From Sphingomonas sanguinis NBRC 13937 (lineage in GTDB: Bacteria; Pseudomonadota; Alphaproteobacteria; Sphingomonadales; Sphingomonadaceae), in contig NZ_BCTY01000016.1 of NCBI RefSeq assembly GCF_001591005.1, positions 1-64,000 on the forward strand: a stretch of 64,000 nucleotides of DNA. The letters are read 5' to 3'. The position numbers and the translations under genes are program-made. Positions 16,484-26,180 of this stretch are shown here, piece by piece; the stretch's first letter is position 1; every line of letters begins with the position of its first letter. The notes beneath the pieces were generated by a model. It did not search any database. It saw only the letters and a program-made list of their open reading frames with translations, and had not been told where the DNA came from.

Positions 16484-17791
16484 GTGACCCGACTCCCCCT
16501 GACGGCTCTTGCGCTCGCCCTGCTGGCGGGTTGCGCCTATCCCCACACGCCCCCCGCCCTCTTCCCGGTCACCGCGCCCGCTCCCGCCCAGGCGGCGGCG
16601 ACGGTCGCGCCGTTGGAAGACCGGGCACCGGTCACCATCCTGGTGTCGATCGACGGCTTCTGGGCGCCTTATCTCAAGCGCGGGCTGACGCCGAACCTGT
16701 CGCGGCTGGCCGCCGGGGGCGTCAGCGCATCGATGCGGCCGTCCTTTCCGTCCAAGACCTTTCCCAATCACTGGACGCTGGTGACCGGCGTCGTGCCGGA
16801 CCGGCATGGCATCGTCGCCAACAGCTTCACCGACCCCGCGCATCCGGGGGAGAAGTTCACCATGTCCTCCGAACAGCCCTATTGGTGGGACGAGGCCGAG
16901 CCGGTCTGGGTCACCGCCGAGCGGGCGGGCATCCCGACCGCCACCATGTTCTGGCCCGGCTCCAACATCGCCTGGGGCGCAACCGCGCAGGACGACGAGG
17001 AACATGACGCGTCCACTGGCGGCACGCGCCCGCATGACTGGCAGCAGTTCAGCGCGAATGTAAATGACCGCCAGCGCGTCGATACGATCATCGATTGGCT
17101 GCGCCGTCCGGCCGCGACCCGGCCGCGCTTCCTGACCCTCTATTTCGACGAGGTCGACGGGGCAGGCCATAAGGGCGGGCCGGACTCGGTCGAGGTGAAC
17201 AACGCACTGAAGGCGGTCGACCAGGCGATCGGGCGACTGGTCGCGGGACTGGACGCCCTGCACCAGCCCGCCAATCTGGTCATCGTCGCCGACCATGGCA
17301 TGGCCGCCACGTCGAGCGACCGGATGATCGTCCTCAATCAATTCCTGGACCCAGCCGATTACGAGCTGTCCGAGGACGGCCCCTTCGCGATGATCCGCGC
17401 CAAGCCGGGGCATGAGGCCGCGCTGGAGGCACGCCTGCTCGGCCACCGCGACCATCTCGACTGCTGGCGCCGGCAGGATATCCCGGCGCGCTTCCATTAT
17501 GGGCGCAATCCCCGCATCGCTCCCTATTTCTGCCTAGCCCAGGCGGGGTGGACGATCAGCGCCGAGCCGCCCAAGAAGCCGTTCCGCGGCGGCACCCACG
17601 GCTATGACAATCAGGACCCCAGCATGGCGGCGCTGTTCATCGCCAACGGCCCGGCTTTCCGATCGGGTGTGACGCTGGCGCCGTTCGACAATGTCGATAT
17701 CGCCCCGCTGATCCGCGACCTGATCAGCCTGCCGCCGGGACAGGGACTGGACGGCAATGATGCACCGTTCCGCCGCACCTTCAAACGATAA
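16484..17791 (+). CDS. Alkaline-phosphatase-superfamily lipoprotein, ENPP-like phosphodiesterase/pyrophosphatase
   Basis: A 435-residue exported lipoprotein: signal peptide with lipobox LLAGC, an Ala/Pro linker, then a type I phosphodiesterase domain. Metal and nucleophile motifs are visible: VSIDGFWAPYL (Asp), SFPSKTFPNHWTLVTG (nucleophile Thr), LYFDEVDGAGHKGG (Asp/His), VIVADHGMAA (DHG) and GGTHGYDN (His). Homologues hydrolyse nucleotide pyrophosphates or phosphodiesters in the periplasm or at the surface. The start is the GTG at 16484 with AAAGGAAC upstream. The MaoC-like gene follows after 10 bases. Confidence 0.88.
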   Translation: MTRLPLTALALALLAGCAYPHTPPALFPVTAPAPAQAAATVAPLEDRAPVTILVSIDGFWAPYLKRGLTPNLSRLAAGGVSASMRPSFPSKTFPNHWTLVTGVVPDRHGIVANSFTDPAHPGEKFTMSSEQPYWWDEAEPVWVTAERAGIPTATMFWPGSNIAWGATAQDDEEHDASTGGTRPHDWQQFSANVNDRQRVDTIIDWLRRPAATRPRFLTLYFDEVDGAGHKGGPDSVEVNNALKAVDQAIGRLVAGLDALHQPANLVIVADHGMAATSSDRMIVLNQFLDPADYELSEDGPFAMIRAKPGHEAALEARLLGHRDHLDCWRRQDIPARFHYGRNPRIAPYFCLAQAGWTISAEPPKKPFRGGTHGYDNQDPSMAALFIANGPAFRSGVTLAPFDNVDIAPLIRDLISLPPGQGLDGNDAPFRRTFKR

Positions 17792-17801
17792 GGATGAGAG
17801 G

Positions 17802-18248
17802 ATGACTTTTCTGGAGGACATCGGGGTCGGCGACGTGGCCCGTTTCGGGTCGTACCGAGTCGAGCGGGAAGAGGTGCTGGCCTTCGCCAAGGCCTATGAC
17901 CCGCAACCGTTCCACCTGTCCGAAGAAGCGGCGGCGGCCACCCATTTCGGGCGGCTGTCGGCCAGCGGATGGCACACCGCGTCGATGGCGATGGCGATGA
18001 TCGTCGCCCATTTCCGCGAGACCGGCTTTCAGAGCATCGGCTCGCCCGGGGTGGACGAGCTTCGCTGGCTGAAGCCCGTTTATCCGGGCGATACGCTGCA
18101 TTGCGAGACCGAGGTGCTGGAAACGCGGCGCTCGGCCAGCCGCCCGGAAATGGGCTTCGTGATCAGTCGCTGGACGGTCCTCAATCAGGACGATGTGGCG
18201 GTCATGACCATGCGCCCCACGGTCATGATCCGCACGCGCGGCGTCTGA
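17802..18248 (+). CDS. MaoC-family (hot-dog fold) enoyl-CoA hydratase-like protein
   Basis: A 148-residue hot-dog protein. The hydratase 2 active-site region is intact: YDPQPFHLSEEAA with Asp and His, then FGRLSASGWHT. A single hot-dog domain implies a dimer. It likely hydrates short or branched enoyl-CoAs, but the substrate is unknown. The ATG at 17802 follows AAGGATGAGAGG and lies 10 bases after the ENPP-like gene. Confidence 0.88.
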   Translation: MTFLEDIGVGDVARFGSYRVEREEVLAFAKAYDPQPFHLSEEAAAATHFGRLSASGWHTASMAMAMIVAHFRETGFQSIGSPGVDELRWLKPVYPGDTLHCETEVLETRRSASRPEMGFVISRWTVLNQDDVAVMTMRPTVMIRTRGV

Positions 18249-18740
18249 TCAGCGCCGTCCGCGTCCGCCCGGTCGGCCACCACGCCAGCCGCCGGGCGTT
18301 CCGCGATTGCCGCCGCGCCAGCCCTCGGCCCGCGGCGGCGGTGGTGGCGCTGGCCTGACCGCCCCATTGCCTCGCCAGCCGCCGGGCACGTCGCCCCGCC
18401 AGCCGCCTCGGCCCCATCCGCGCCACTGGTCGCGAATCGGCCCACCGCCCCACGACCCGCGCCGCCCTTCCCAATAGGCGCGCTGGCCATCGTTCCAGCG
18501 ATAGGGCCGACGATACCGGTCGTAGACATAGACGCCGGTGCCCGGATAATAGAAATTGTCGTACCATCCGAAATAGGACGGCGCGTAGCCATAGCCCCCG
18601 CCATAATAGCCGGGCGCATAGCCGCCACCATATCCCGCGCCGACCGACACGCCGCTATAGCCATAGCCGTCGGTACAACCGCCCAGCGCCATCAGGCCGG
18701 CGAACATCGCCGCTGCCAAAGATTTCCGACCGAGGACCAT
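18249..18740 (-). CDS. Gly/Tyr/Arg-rich lipoprotein, unknown function
   Basis: 163 residues with a lipobox (LMALGGC) and a mature chain of low complexity. The N-terminal third is Gly/Tyr-rich (YGGGYAPGYYGGGYGY), a middle piece YPGTGVYVYDRYRRPYRWND looks folded, and the tail repeats GGWRG and PGGWRGG units. The ATG at 18740 has GGAGAGGGACG before it, which decides against the Met at 18809. Such proteins are frequent in sphingomonads; I do not know what this one does. It converges with the MaoC gene. Confidence 0.75.
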   Translation of the reverse strand: MVLGRKSLAAAMFAGLMALGGCTDGYGYSGVSVGAGYGGGYAPGYYGGGYGYAPSYFGWYDNFYYPGTGVYVYDRYRRPYRWNDGQRAYWEGRRGSWGGGPIRDQWRGWGRGGWRGDVPGGWRGNGAVRPAPPPPPRAEGWRGGNRGTPGGWRGGRPGGRGRR

Positions 18741-19055
18741 CGTCCCTCTCCAAGCCCCTGGCCTGTCATCGCGGACCGCGGCAGGGGTCCGCAATCCCAC
18801 GTCCCTCACCGGTCAACCCGGGCGCATGATCATGGTTCCTGCGCTCTGGCCGATGCATCGGCCATGAACGAGGGCCACGAAGGGGATGGGGGGGCGACGA
18901 AGGGGGATTGGCAAAGCGGCTCAAGCAAGGCTAACCTGAAGTACCGTTCATCATGGGCGGTGGAGTGAATGGGCGGCGCATGACCGGGATCAATCCGGCA
19001 CGACCCCCGACAGCGTACCAGTGCGCACGCGAGCGAAGGTGGAGGGACAGGACGA
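18741..19055. other. 315-base intergenic region between divergent lipoprotein and petABC genes
   Basis: Divergent promoter region. I see no ORF of interest. A possible promoter for petABC is TTGGCA at 18908-18913 and TAACCT at 18932-18937, with an 18-base spacer, but this is weak. A GGAGGGACAGGACG ribosome site ends just before petA. Confidence 0.35.
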
Positions 19056-19649
19056 ATGGCGATGACGGAGAACACCGTACCCCCCGGCGAAGCGCCGGAG
19101 CCATTCCAGGAAGAGGTCCATGATCCCCGTCGCCGCGACTTCATCAACGTCGCCGCCGCTTCTTTCGCCGGCGTGGGCGCGCTGGCGATCGTCCTGCCGC
19201 TGATCAACCAGATGAACCCCTCGGCCGATGTCCTCGCGCAATCGACGACCGAGGTCGACCTGTCGAAGATCGAACCGGGCCAGGCGATCAAGACCAGCTT
19301 TCGCAAGCAGCCGCTGTTCGTGCGCAACCTGACGCCCAAGGAAATCGCCGAGGCCAATGCCGTGCCGCTGTCCGAGCTGCGCGATCCGCAGACGCTGGCG
19401 GAGCGGACCAAGCCCGGCAAGACCAACTGGCTCATCACCCTGGGCGTCTGCACCCATCTGGGCTGCGTGCCGCTGGGCGCGGGCGAGGGCGAGAACAAGG
19501 GTCCCTATGGCGGCTATTTCTGCCCCTGCCACGGCTCGGCTTATGACACCGCCGCGCGCATCCGCAAGGGTCCGGCCCCGAAGAACCTGTTCGTGCCCGA
19601 TTATAAATTCGACAGCGACACGACCGTCACGGTCGGCGCGGCCGCTTGA
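19056..19649 (+). CDS. petA: Ubiquinol-cytochrome c reductase iron-sulfur subunit (Rieske)
   Basis: Rieske protein of the cytochrome bc1 complex, which takes electrons from ubiquinol and passes them to cytochrome c1. It has a twin-arginine-like start (DPRRRDFINVAA) followed by a membrane helix, and the two [2Fe-2S] cluster loops CTHLGC and CPCHGS in the C-terminal domain. 197 residues is the usual size. GGAGGG sits 9 bases before the ATG at 19056. First of the petABC operon, 14 bases before petB. Confidence 0.97.
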   Translation: MAMTENTVPPGEAPEPFQEEVHDPRRRDFINVAAASFAGVGALAIVLPLINQMNPSADVLAQSTTEVDLSKIEPGQAIKTSFRKQPLFVRNLTPKEIAEANAVPLSELRDPQTLAERTKPGKTNWLITLGVCTHLGCVPLGAGEGENKGPYGGYFCPCHGSAYDTAARIRKGPAPKNLFVPDYKFDSDTTVTVGAAA

Positions 19650-19663
19650 AGGGGATTTGAGAG

Positions 19664-20962
19664 ATGAGCTTTCCCTGGGCCAAGCATTACGAACCGAAAC
19701 AGCCGCTCATGCGCTGGCTGGACGAGAAGCTGCCGGTGCCGCGCCTCGTCTACAACGCTGTGGGCGCGGGTTATCCGGTGCCGCGCAACCTGAATTATTT
19801 CTGGAATTTCGGCGTGCTGGCGGGGGCCGCCCTTGCCATCCAGATCATCACCGGCGTGGTGCTCGCGATGCACTATGCCGCCAATGCGGGCGTCGCCTTC
19901 GACTCGGTCGAAAGCATCATGCGCGACGTCAATGCAGGCTGGTTCCTGCGTTATGCCCACGCCAACGGCGCGTCGATGTTCTTCATCGTCGTCTACACCC
20001 ATATCTTCCGCGGCCTGTACTACGGGTCCTACAAGGCCCCGCGCGAGATGGTCTGGCTGCTCGGCGTGGTCATCTTCCTGCTGATGATGGCGACCGCCTT
20101 CATGGGCTATGTGCTCCCCTGGGGGCAGATGAGCTTCTGGGGCGCGCAGGTCATCACCGGCTTCTTCTCGGCGATCCCGCTGGTCGGCGATACCATCCGC
20201 ATCTGGCTGCTGGGCGGCTTCGCGCCGGACAATGCCGCGCTCAACCGCTTCTTCTCGCTCCACTATCTGCTGCCCTTCGTGATCGCGGGCGTCATCATCC
20301 TGCATATCTGGGCGCTGCATATCCCCGGCTCGAACAACCCGACCGGCGTGGACGTGAAGGGCGAGCAGGATACCGTGCCCTTCCACCCCTATTACACCGC
20401 CAAGGATGCGGTCGGGTTGGGCGTGTTCCTGCTGGTCTTTGCGGTGATGCTGTTCTTCTTCCCCAATTATCTGGGGCATCCGGACAACTATATCCCGGCA
20501 AACCCGCTCTCGACCCCGGCGCACATCGTGCCCGAATGGTATTTCTGGCCCTTCTATGCGATCCTACGCGCCTTCACGGCCGACTTCATCCTGCCCGCCA
20601 AGCTGTGGGGCGTGCTGGCGATGTTCGGGTCGATCCTGCTGCTGTTCTTCCTCCCCTGGCTGGACAGCTCGCCGGTGCGCTCGAACAATTTCCGGCCCAA
20701 GGCGCGGGTCGCCTTCTGGGTGCTGGTGGTCGACGTGCTGCTGCTCGGCTGGTGCGGGGGCTCGCCCGCGACGCCCTTCTTCATCATCCTCAGCCAGGTC
20801 ACGGCGGCCTATTATTTCCTCCACTTCCTGGTGATCCTGCCCTGGATCGCCCGGACGGAGCGCCCCGCGCCGCTGCCCAACTCGATCACCGAGGCGGTGC
20901 TGGCCAAGCATGGCGGTACGGCCCCCACCAAGTCGGCCCTAACCCCTGCGGCCTCGGCCTGA
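19664..20962 (+). CDS. petB: Cytochrome b of the bc1 complex
   Basis: A 432-residue integral membrane subunit that carries hemes bL and bH and both quinone sites. Family marks include NYFWNFG near the N-terminus, the helix B/D histidines ([23 protein letters not shown] and later [10 protein letters not shown]...HIWALH), and [14 protein letters not shown] at the Qo site. It lies between petA and petC and is co-directional with both. Confidence 0.97.
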   Translation: MSFPWAKHYEPKQPLMRWLDEKLPVPRLVYNAVGAGYPVPRNLNYFWNFGVLAGAALAIQIITGVVLAMHYAANAGVAFDSVESIMRDVNAGWFLRYAHANGASMFFIVVYTHIFRGLYYGSYKAPREMVWLLGVVIFLLMMATAFMGYVLPWGQMSFWGAQVITGFFSAIPLVGDTIRIWLLGGFAPDNAALNRFFSLHYLLPFVIAGVIILHIWALHIPGSNNPTGVDVKGEQDTVPFHPYYTAKDAVGLGVFLLVFAVMLFFFPNYLGHPDNYIPANPLSTPAHIVPEWYFWPFYAILRAFTADFILPAKLWGVLAMFGSILLLFFLPWLDSSPVRSNNFRPKARVAFWVLVVDVLLLGWCGGSPATPFFIILSQVTAAYYFLHFLVILPWIARTERPAPLPNSITEAVLAKHGGTAPTKSALTPAASA

Positions 20963-20988
20963 CCCGAACCGAGAGAGGATAAAAGAAC

Positions 20989-21837
20989 ATGGTTCGTGGC
21001 ATCGCATTCCTGGTCGGGGCGGCCTTCACCTTTGTCCTTGCCATCGCGCTGTGGGGCAGCATCTCGGGACTTGTCTCCGAGCCGCCCGCCCCCACGGCCG
21101 AGGAGGAGTTCCACCTTCATCCCAAACAGGCGCATCTGGCCTCGGACGGCATCATGGGCCGTTTCGACCGCCGCCAGCTCCAGCGCGGGTTCCAAGTCTA
21201 TAAGGAGGTTTGCGCGGCCTGCCACTCGCTGCGGCTGGTGGCGTTCCGTGACCTGAAGGATCTCGGCTATAACGACCCCGAGGTGAAGGCGATCGCCAAC
21301 CAGTGGGTGATCGAACAGCCGAGCATCAACCCGGAAACGGGCGAGGCGACGACGCGCAAGAACGTGCCCGCCGACCACTTCCCCTCGCCCTTCGCCAACG
21401 AAGTCGCGGCGCGCGCGGCCAACAACAATGCGCTGCCGCCCGACCTGTCGCTGATGACCAAGGCGCGGCATGACGGCACGAACTACATCTATTCGCTGGT
21501 CGGCCCCGACGCCTATCGCAACCAGCCTGCCGAGCTGCTGCGCAAGTTCCCGGACATCAAGACGCCGACCGGCCTGCACTACAACCCCTATTTCGCGAAC
21601 CTCAACATCGCGATGCCGCCGCCGCTGACCTCGGATGGCCAGGTGCAGTATACCGATGGCACGCTGGCGACCCGCGACCAGATGGCCAAGGACGTCGCCG
21701 CCTTCCTGACCTGGACCGCCGAGCCCAAGCTGGAGGCGCGCCATTCGGCCGGGATCGGGGCGGTCGTGTTCATCCTGATCTTCTGCTTCCTCGCCTGGGG
21801 CGCGTATCAGAATGTCTGGCGCGACGTGAAACACTGA
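20989..21837 (+). CDS. petC: Cytochrome c1 of the bc1 complex
   Basis: A 282-residue heme protein: N-terminal signal/membrane segment (GIAFLVGAAFTFVLAIALWG), heme c site CAACH at about residue 75, a distal Met region in NIAMPPPL, and a C-terminal anchor helix (AVVFILIFCFLAWGAYQNVW). It accepts electrons from the Rieske centre and reduces cytochrome c. Last gene of the operon, followed by a hairpin terminator. Confidence 0.96.
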   Translation: MVRGIAFLVGAAFTFVLAIALWGSISGLVSEPPAPTAEEEFHLHPKQAHLASDGIMGRFDRRQLQRGFQVYKEVCAACHSLRLVAFRDLKDLGYNDPEVKAIANQWVIEQPSINPETGEATTRKNVPADHFPSPFANEVAARAANNNALPPDLSLMTKARHDGTNYIYSLVGPDAYRNQPAELLRKFPDIKTPTGLHYNPYFANLNIAMPPPLTSDGQVQYTDGTLATRDQMAKDVAAFLTWTAEPKLEARHSAGIGAVVFILIFCFLAWGAYQNVWRDVKH

Positions 21838-21861
21838 GATCGGGCAAGCCCGTACGAGCGC

Positions 21862-21900
21862 CTGGGGCGGCTTCCGACACGGGAGCCGCCCTTTTTCTTT
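21862..21900 (+). terminator. Rho-independent terminator after petC
   Basis: GGGCGGCT and AGCCGCCC form an 8-base stem around a loop of about 11 bases, followed by TTTTTCTTT. It lies 25 bases after the petC stop. Confidence 0.85.
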
Positions 21901-21971
21901 GGCCGCCCTCCGCCCCTGGTGCTTGCGGAGACCATGGCCATCCCCCCTTTACCCCTGCCCTCCATGGGCCC

Positions 21972-22520
21972 ATGACGCGGCGCATGAGCGCGAATGACGA
22001 CCTGAAAGCCCTGATCCGCACGATCCCGGACTTCCCCAAGCCCGGCATCCAGTTCCGCGACATCACGACCCTGTTGCTCGACCCGACCGGCGTCGCGCGC
22101 ACCGTGGAGCGGATGGTCGCCGCGACACGGGGGCCCGTCGATCTGGTCGCGGGGATCGAGGCGCGCGGCTTTCTGTTCGCCGCCGCACTCGCCGTACCGC
22201 TGAACGCGGGCGTCCTCCTGATCCGCAAGGACGGCAAGCTGCCCGGCGCGACCATCGCGGAGGATTATGCGCTGGAATATGGTCAGGACCGCATCGCCAT
22301 CCATGAGGATGCGCTGGTTCCCGGTGCCCGCGTCCTCTTGGTCGACGACCTGATCGCCACCGGCGGCACGGCGCGCGCCGCGGTCCGGCTGATCCGCAAG
22401 GCGGGCGGCGTGGTGAACCAGGCCCAGTTCCTGGTCGACCTGCCCGACCTGGGCGGTGCCGAGGCGCTGCGTGCCGAGGACATCGCAGTCGACGCGCTGG
22501 TATCCTTCCCAGGCCACTGA
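21972..22520 (+). CDS. apt: Adenine phosphoribosyltransferase
   Basis: Purine salvage enzyme that converts adenine and PRPP to AMP. The 182 residues include IPDFPKPGIQFRDITTLL at the N-terminus, IEARGFLFAAALA, and the PRPP-binding loop VLLVDDLIATGGTARA. The start is ATG 21972 or the Met at residue 5 (21984). The last base of its stop overlaps the ATG of trmL (TGATG). Confidence 0.96.
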   Translation: MTRRMSANDDLKALIRTIPDFPKPGIQFRDITTLLLDPTGVARTVERMVAATRGPVDLVAGIEARGFLFAAALAVPLNAGVLLIRKDGKLPGATIAEDYALEYGQDRIAIHEDALVPGARVLLVDDLIATGGTARAAVRLIRKAGGVVNQAQFLVDLPDLGGAEALRAEDIAVDALVSFPGH

Positions 22521-22975
22521 TGCGCCTCGCGCTTCATGAGCCCGATATCGCGGGCAATGTCGGCACGCTGATCCGCACCGCGACCTGTTTCGGGGTCGCG
22601 GTCGACCTGATCGAGCCGATGGGCTTTCCCTATTCCGACCGCGCGCTGGCCCGCTCGGCGATGGACTATGCTGCGCTGGCCGAGGTGGTGCGCCATGCCG
22701 ACTGGGACGCCTTTCGCGCCGCCACGCGCGGGCGGATCGTGCTGGCGACGACGCTGGGCGCAATTCCCCTGCCCGAGATGGCCTTCCGCCCCGACGACGT
22801 GATCCTGCTGGGTTCGGAAGGGGCGGGCGTGCCGGAGGCCGTCCACGACGCCGCCGATATCCGCGTGCGCGTGCCGATGCGCAGCGGGGTCCGCTCGCTC
22901 AACGTCGCCATCACCGGCGGCATATTGCTGGCCGAGGCGCGTCGTCAGACCGGCTGGGCGCAAATGCCGGGTTGA
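22520..22975 (+). CDS. trmL: tRNA (cytidine(34)-2'-O)-methyltransferase TrmL
   Basis: A 151-residue SPOUT-fold methyltransferase that methylates the wobble ribose of certain tRNA-Leu species. Seen here: LHEPDIAGNVGTLIRTA at the N-terminus, LLGSEGAGVPE and the knot motif VRSLNVAITGGI at the C-terminus. It is small, with no extra RNA-binding domain, as expected for TrmL. Translationally coupled to apt and nearly contiguous with hemF. Confidence 0.94.
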   Translation: MRLALHEPDIAGNVGTLIRTATCFGVAVDLIEPMGFPYSDRALARSAMDYAALAEVVRHADWDAFRAATRGRIVLATTLGAIPLPEMAFRPDDVILLGSEGAGVPEAVHDAADIRVRVPMRSGVRSLNVAITGGILLAEARRQTGWAQMPG

Positions 22976-23010
22976 CCCTGGCCCCCGCCCCCGCCCAGAA
23001 CCCCCGCGTC

Positions 23011-23871
23011 ATGACCAGCCGCACCCCCGATATCGCGCTCGATGCCGAGCAGGACGCCGCCCGCCTCTGGTTCGAGAGCTTGCGCGACCGGATCTGCGCC
23101 GCGTTCGAGGCGATCGAGCGTGAGGCGGGATCGGACGCCGCGTTCGACTATATTGCCTGGGACCGCGCCGATCCCAGCGGCGAGCCCGGCGGCGGCGGCG
23201 TGCGCGGGGTGATGAAGGGCTGCGTGTTCGAGAAGGTCGGCGTCAACGTCTCGACCGTCGGCGGCACCTTCGAGGGGCCATTCGCCAAGACCATTCACGG
23301 TGCCGGCGACGATCCGCGCTTCGTCGCGACCGGGATCAGCCTGGTCGCGCATATGGCAAATCCGCATGTACCCGCCGTGCACATGAACACCCGCTTCCTG
23401 AGCACGACCAAACGCTGGTTCGGCGGCGGGGCGGACCTGAACCCGCCGCTGCCCGTCGAGGAGGATACCGCCGACTTCCATGCCCGGCTGAAGGCGGCGT
23501 GCGACGCGCACGACCCGGAGCATTATCCCCGGTTCAAGGCCTGGGCCGACGATTATTTCTACATCCCGCATCGCCAGGTGCATCGCGGCGTCGGCGGCAT
23601 CTTCTACGATCATCTCGAAGGGGATTTCGACACCAGTTTCGCCTTCACCCGCGATGTCGGCGAGGCGTTCCTCGACATCTTCCCGCGCATAGTCCGGCGC
23701 CGCATGGACACCCCCGCGACCGAGGCGGATCGCGCGCAGATGCTGGCGTGGCGCGGACGCTATGCCGAGTTCAACCTGGTCTATGACCGGGGCACGCTGT
23801 TCGGGCTGAAGACCGGCGGCAATATCGATGCGATCCTGATGAGCCTGCCGCCGCTGGCCACCTGGGAATAA
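23011..23871 (+). CDS. hemF: Oxygen-dependent coproporphyrinogen III oxidase
   Basis: Aerobic heme biosynthesis enzyme that oxidatively decarboxylates coproporphyrinogen III to protoporphyrinogen IX. 286 residues with family motifs GGGGVRGVMKGCVFEKVGVN, NPHVPAVHMNTRF, WFGGGADLNP and YAEFNLVYDRGTLFGLKTGG. I use the ATG at 23011; a TTG at 22972 overlapping the trmL end is possible. It supplies heme to, among others, the nearby bc1 genes. Confidence 0.96.
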   Translation: MTSRTPDIALDAEQDAARLWFESLRDRICAAFEAIEREAGSDAAFDYIAWDRADPSGEPGGGGVRGVMKGCVFEKVGVNVSTVGGTFEGPFAKTIHGAGDDPRFVATGISLVAHMANPHVPAVHMNTRFLSTTKRWFGGGADLNPPLPVEEDTADFHARLKAACDAHDPEHYPRFKAWADDYFYIPHRQVHRGVGGIFYDHLEGDFDTSFAFTRDVGEAFLDIFPRIVRRRMDTPATEADRAQMLAWRGRYAEFNLVYDRGTLFGLKTGGNIDAILMSLPPLATWE

Positions 23872-23875
23872 AGCG

Positions 23876-24460
23876 ATGGCGCTGATCCCCGTCGACGCGG
23901 CCGAGATCGCGACCATCGTCACCACGCTGGAGATGCGCGATCGACCGCGCCCGCGCCCCCTGCCCGCCTCGCCGCTGGGTCTGGTCGCCTGGAAGTGGCC
24001 CGATCCGGCCAAATACCGCACACTGTTCGCGCGGGTCGGCGCGCCCTGGTTGTGGTTCTCGCGGCTGGTGATGGATGATCCCACGCTGACCGCGATCATC
24101 CATGACCCGGCGGTCTCGGTCTTCGCGGTGGTCGACCGGGCGGGGATCGAGGTCGGGCTGCTCGAACTCGATCATCGGCGGCCGCGTGAGTGCGAGATCG
24201 GCTATTTCGGGCTGATCCCCGAATTGGCGGGGCAGGGGCATGGCCGCTGGCTGATGGCGCAGGCTTTGATGCGCGCCTGGATGCCCGGCGTGGAGCGGGT
24301 GTGGGTGCACACGTGCACACTCGACCACCCGTCCGCGCTCAACTTCTATCGCAAGCAGGGGTTCGTGCCTGTCTCGCGTGCGATCGAGACCTTTCCCGAT
24401 CCGCGCACCCTCGGCCTGTTGCCGCCCGAGGCCGCGCCGCAAATCCCGCGTCTGGTTTAG
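23876..24460 (+). CDS. GNAT-family N-acetyltransferase
   Basis: A 194-residue acetyltransferase. The acetyl-CoA loop is IPELAGQGHGRWLMAQAL, and the late strand VHTCTLDHPSALNFYRKQGF is typical of GNAT proteins. It starts 4 bases after hemF. The substrate cannot be inferred. It overlaps the convergent membrane-protein gene by 4 bases at the 3' end. Confidence 0.9.
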   Translation: MALIPVDAAEIATIVTTLEMRDRPRPRPLPASPLGLVAWKWPDPAKYRTLFARVGAPWLWFSRLVMDDPTLTAIIHDPAVSVFAVVDRAGIEVGLLELDHRRPRECEIGYFGLIPELAGQGHGRWLMAQALMRAWMPGVERVWVHTCTLDHPSALNFYRKQGFVPVSRAIETFPDPRTLGLLPPEAAPQIPRLV

Positions 24461-25212
24461 GCGCGAACCAGGCGGCGATAGGCCGCAATCGAGATCAGCG
24501 CCTGCCCCAGCCCCGCCGCCATCGCCACCGCGGCGGCCCCCGCTTGCAGCAGCGCGATCGCGACCGGATTGCCGGACCCCATGCCGCCATCGCCCTGCAC
24601 CATATCGATCAACGCCACGAAAGGCTGGGCCGCGACGATTCCGCCCAGATAGGTGCAGGAGGCCAACGCCGCCATCGACAGCCCCGCGCCGCGCGTCAGC
24701 ATGACCGACCGCCCCATAGCCGCCAGCGCCGCCGTCCGCCGCTCGGCAAACAGTACCGGCCCGACCAGCATCAGCCGCCCCGCAATGTAGATGCCGGGAA
24801 GTATCCAGAGCAGCGTCCCCGCGCCCACCGGCACCGCAACCAGCACCATCGCCAGCACGAAGCGCGGCGCCATGGTCAGTGCGCGGCCCAGCGCCTCGCC
24901 GACGCTCTGCCGCCCGCCGCCCAGCTCCAGCGACAGGACCGCCGCCGTGCCGATCAGGCCGATCGCATAGGCGGCAAAATACCAGCCGCCATAATGGGTC
25001 GCCCATTCACCGACCGAATCGATCCAGGCCATGGCGCGCAGGCCCCCCTCGCCCACGCCTTCCTCGGGCTGGGGCGGCATGGGTACGAGCAGCCCGAGCG
25101 CCAAAGCGGGCCAGAACAGAAAGGGCGCGGCCAGCCGGACCAACAGCCCGCCGTCCCGGCGGAACAGGCCCCAGGCGTCCCGCAGGGTCGCGATTACATC
25201 CAGCTTCATCAC
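24457..25212 (-). CDS. Polytopic membrane protein of unknown function (second of a pair)
   Basis: 251 residues with about six hydrophobic segments, and LGRALTMAPRFVLAMVLV and LLWILPGIYIAGRLMLVGPVLF in the middle. The latter, with AMGRSVMLTRG shortly after, resembles the conserved core of the glycerophosphodiesterase membrane-domain-like family (the part before ALTRG-type motifs). It overlaps the upstream gene by 4 bases and shares that pattern with it, so the two look like diverged paralogues that may form a heteromer. Confidence 0.7.
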   Translation of the reverse strand: MMKLDVIATLRDAWGLFRRDGGLLVRLAAPFLFWPALALGLLVPMPPQPEEGVGEGGLRAMAWIDSVGEWATHYGGWYFAAYAIGLIGTAAVLSLELGGGRQSVGEALGRALTMAPRFVLAMVLVAVPVGAGTLLWILPGIYIAGRLMLVGPVLFAERRTAALAAMGRSVMLTRGAGLSMAALASCTYLGGIVAAQPFVALIDMVQGDGGMGSGNPVAIALLQAGAAAVAMAAGLGQALISIAAYRRLVRA

Positions 25213-26063
25213 AGGGCGGGCGCGCCGTCCTCGACCGGATAGGCCTTGTCCCCCGCCGTCGCGACATAGAGCCGCGCGACGAAGACATAGGCGAGCGTCA
25301 GGAAACCCGTGCTGACCACCGTGCCGATCAGCATGGCCAGCAGCAGCGCCAGCGGCGCGCGGTCCGCGCCCAGCACCAGGCGCAGGACCGCGCCCGACAC
25401 GCCCTGCGCGGCGAGCGTGGCGACACCCAGCACGATCAGGAACAGGATGAAGACGCCGATCAGCCGCCAGGTCATTCCCCGGGTCAGCGCGATCGAGCGG
25501 CGGAACGCGCCGAGCCCACGCCGCTCGTTGAGCACCACCGCATAGACCGGCATCAACCGCGCGACGAGCCAGAGCGATAGCACCGCCACGACCAGCGTGT
25601 AGAGCGCGACGAACATCGCTGCGCCGCCCGGCATCGGCGGCAGCTTCGACGGATCGCCTTGAGCCGCCATGACGGCGGCGAAATCATAGCCCGACGCGCC
25701 GAGCACGACGATCGGCACCAGGATGATCAGGCCAAAGCCGATACCGATGACCGCACCGACGCCGATCACCGGCAGCAACCGGCCCAGCGCCGCGCGCGAC
25801 GCATCCGCCGTGGTCGTCGCCGGATGGGTCGCGACCGCCATGATCGCCAACTGGGCCCAGACGCCCATGATCAGCGACAGCAGGGTGATAGCGAAACCCG
25901 TCACCCCCATCTGTCCGGGCGCGGCGCCGCGCGGCACCAGCAACAGCTGCAATACCGCCGGAAGGACGATGCCGATCGCGGCGATCGGCGCAAGCATCCC
26001 GGCCCTGCCCGACAACACCTGCTGCGTGCTGTCCCACACGGTTCCGATCCTGACGGTCATCAT
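25209..26063 (-). CDS. Polytopic membrane protein, GPDPase membrane-domain-like (first of a pair)
   Basis: 284 residues with about six membrane segments. [20 protein letters not shown] followed by [20 protein letters not shown] is the core signature of the glycerophosphoryl diester phosphodiesterase membrane-domain family, which here has no attached catalytic domain. The C-terminus [11 protein letters not shown] is also typical. Co-transcribed with the next gene. Function unknown; a lipid or envelope link is only a guess from the family name. Confidence 0.75.
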   Translation of the reverse strand: MMTVRIGTVWDSTQQVLSGRAGMLAPIAAIGIVLPAVLQLLLVPRGAAPGQMGVTGFAITLLSLIMGVWAQLAIMAVATHPATTTADASRAALGRLLPVIGVGAVIGIGFGLIILVPIVVLGASGYDFAAVMAAQGDPSKLPPMPGGAAMFVALYTLVVAVLSLWLVARLMPVYAVVLNERRGLGAFRRSIALTRGMTWRLIGVFILFLIVLGVATLAAQGVSGAVLRLVLGADRAPLALLLAMLIGTVVSTGFLTLAYVFVARLYVATAGDKAYPVEDGAPAL

Positions 26064-26180
26064 TCCTCCCTTGGCCGGGCCACCCCGCCCGGTCCGCTTT
26101 GCCTAGACGATTGCTCGGGCCAACGCCATCGGTGCGCAATGCTTGCAACCCCGGGGGCGGGGGCGCAGAGACGGGACATC

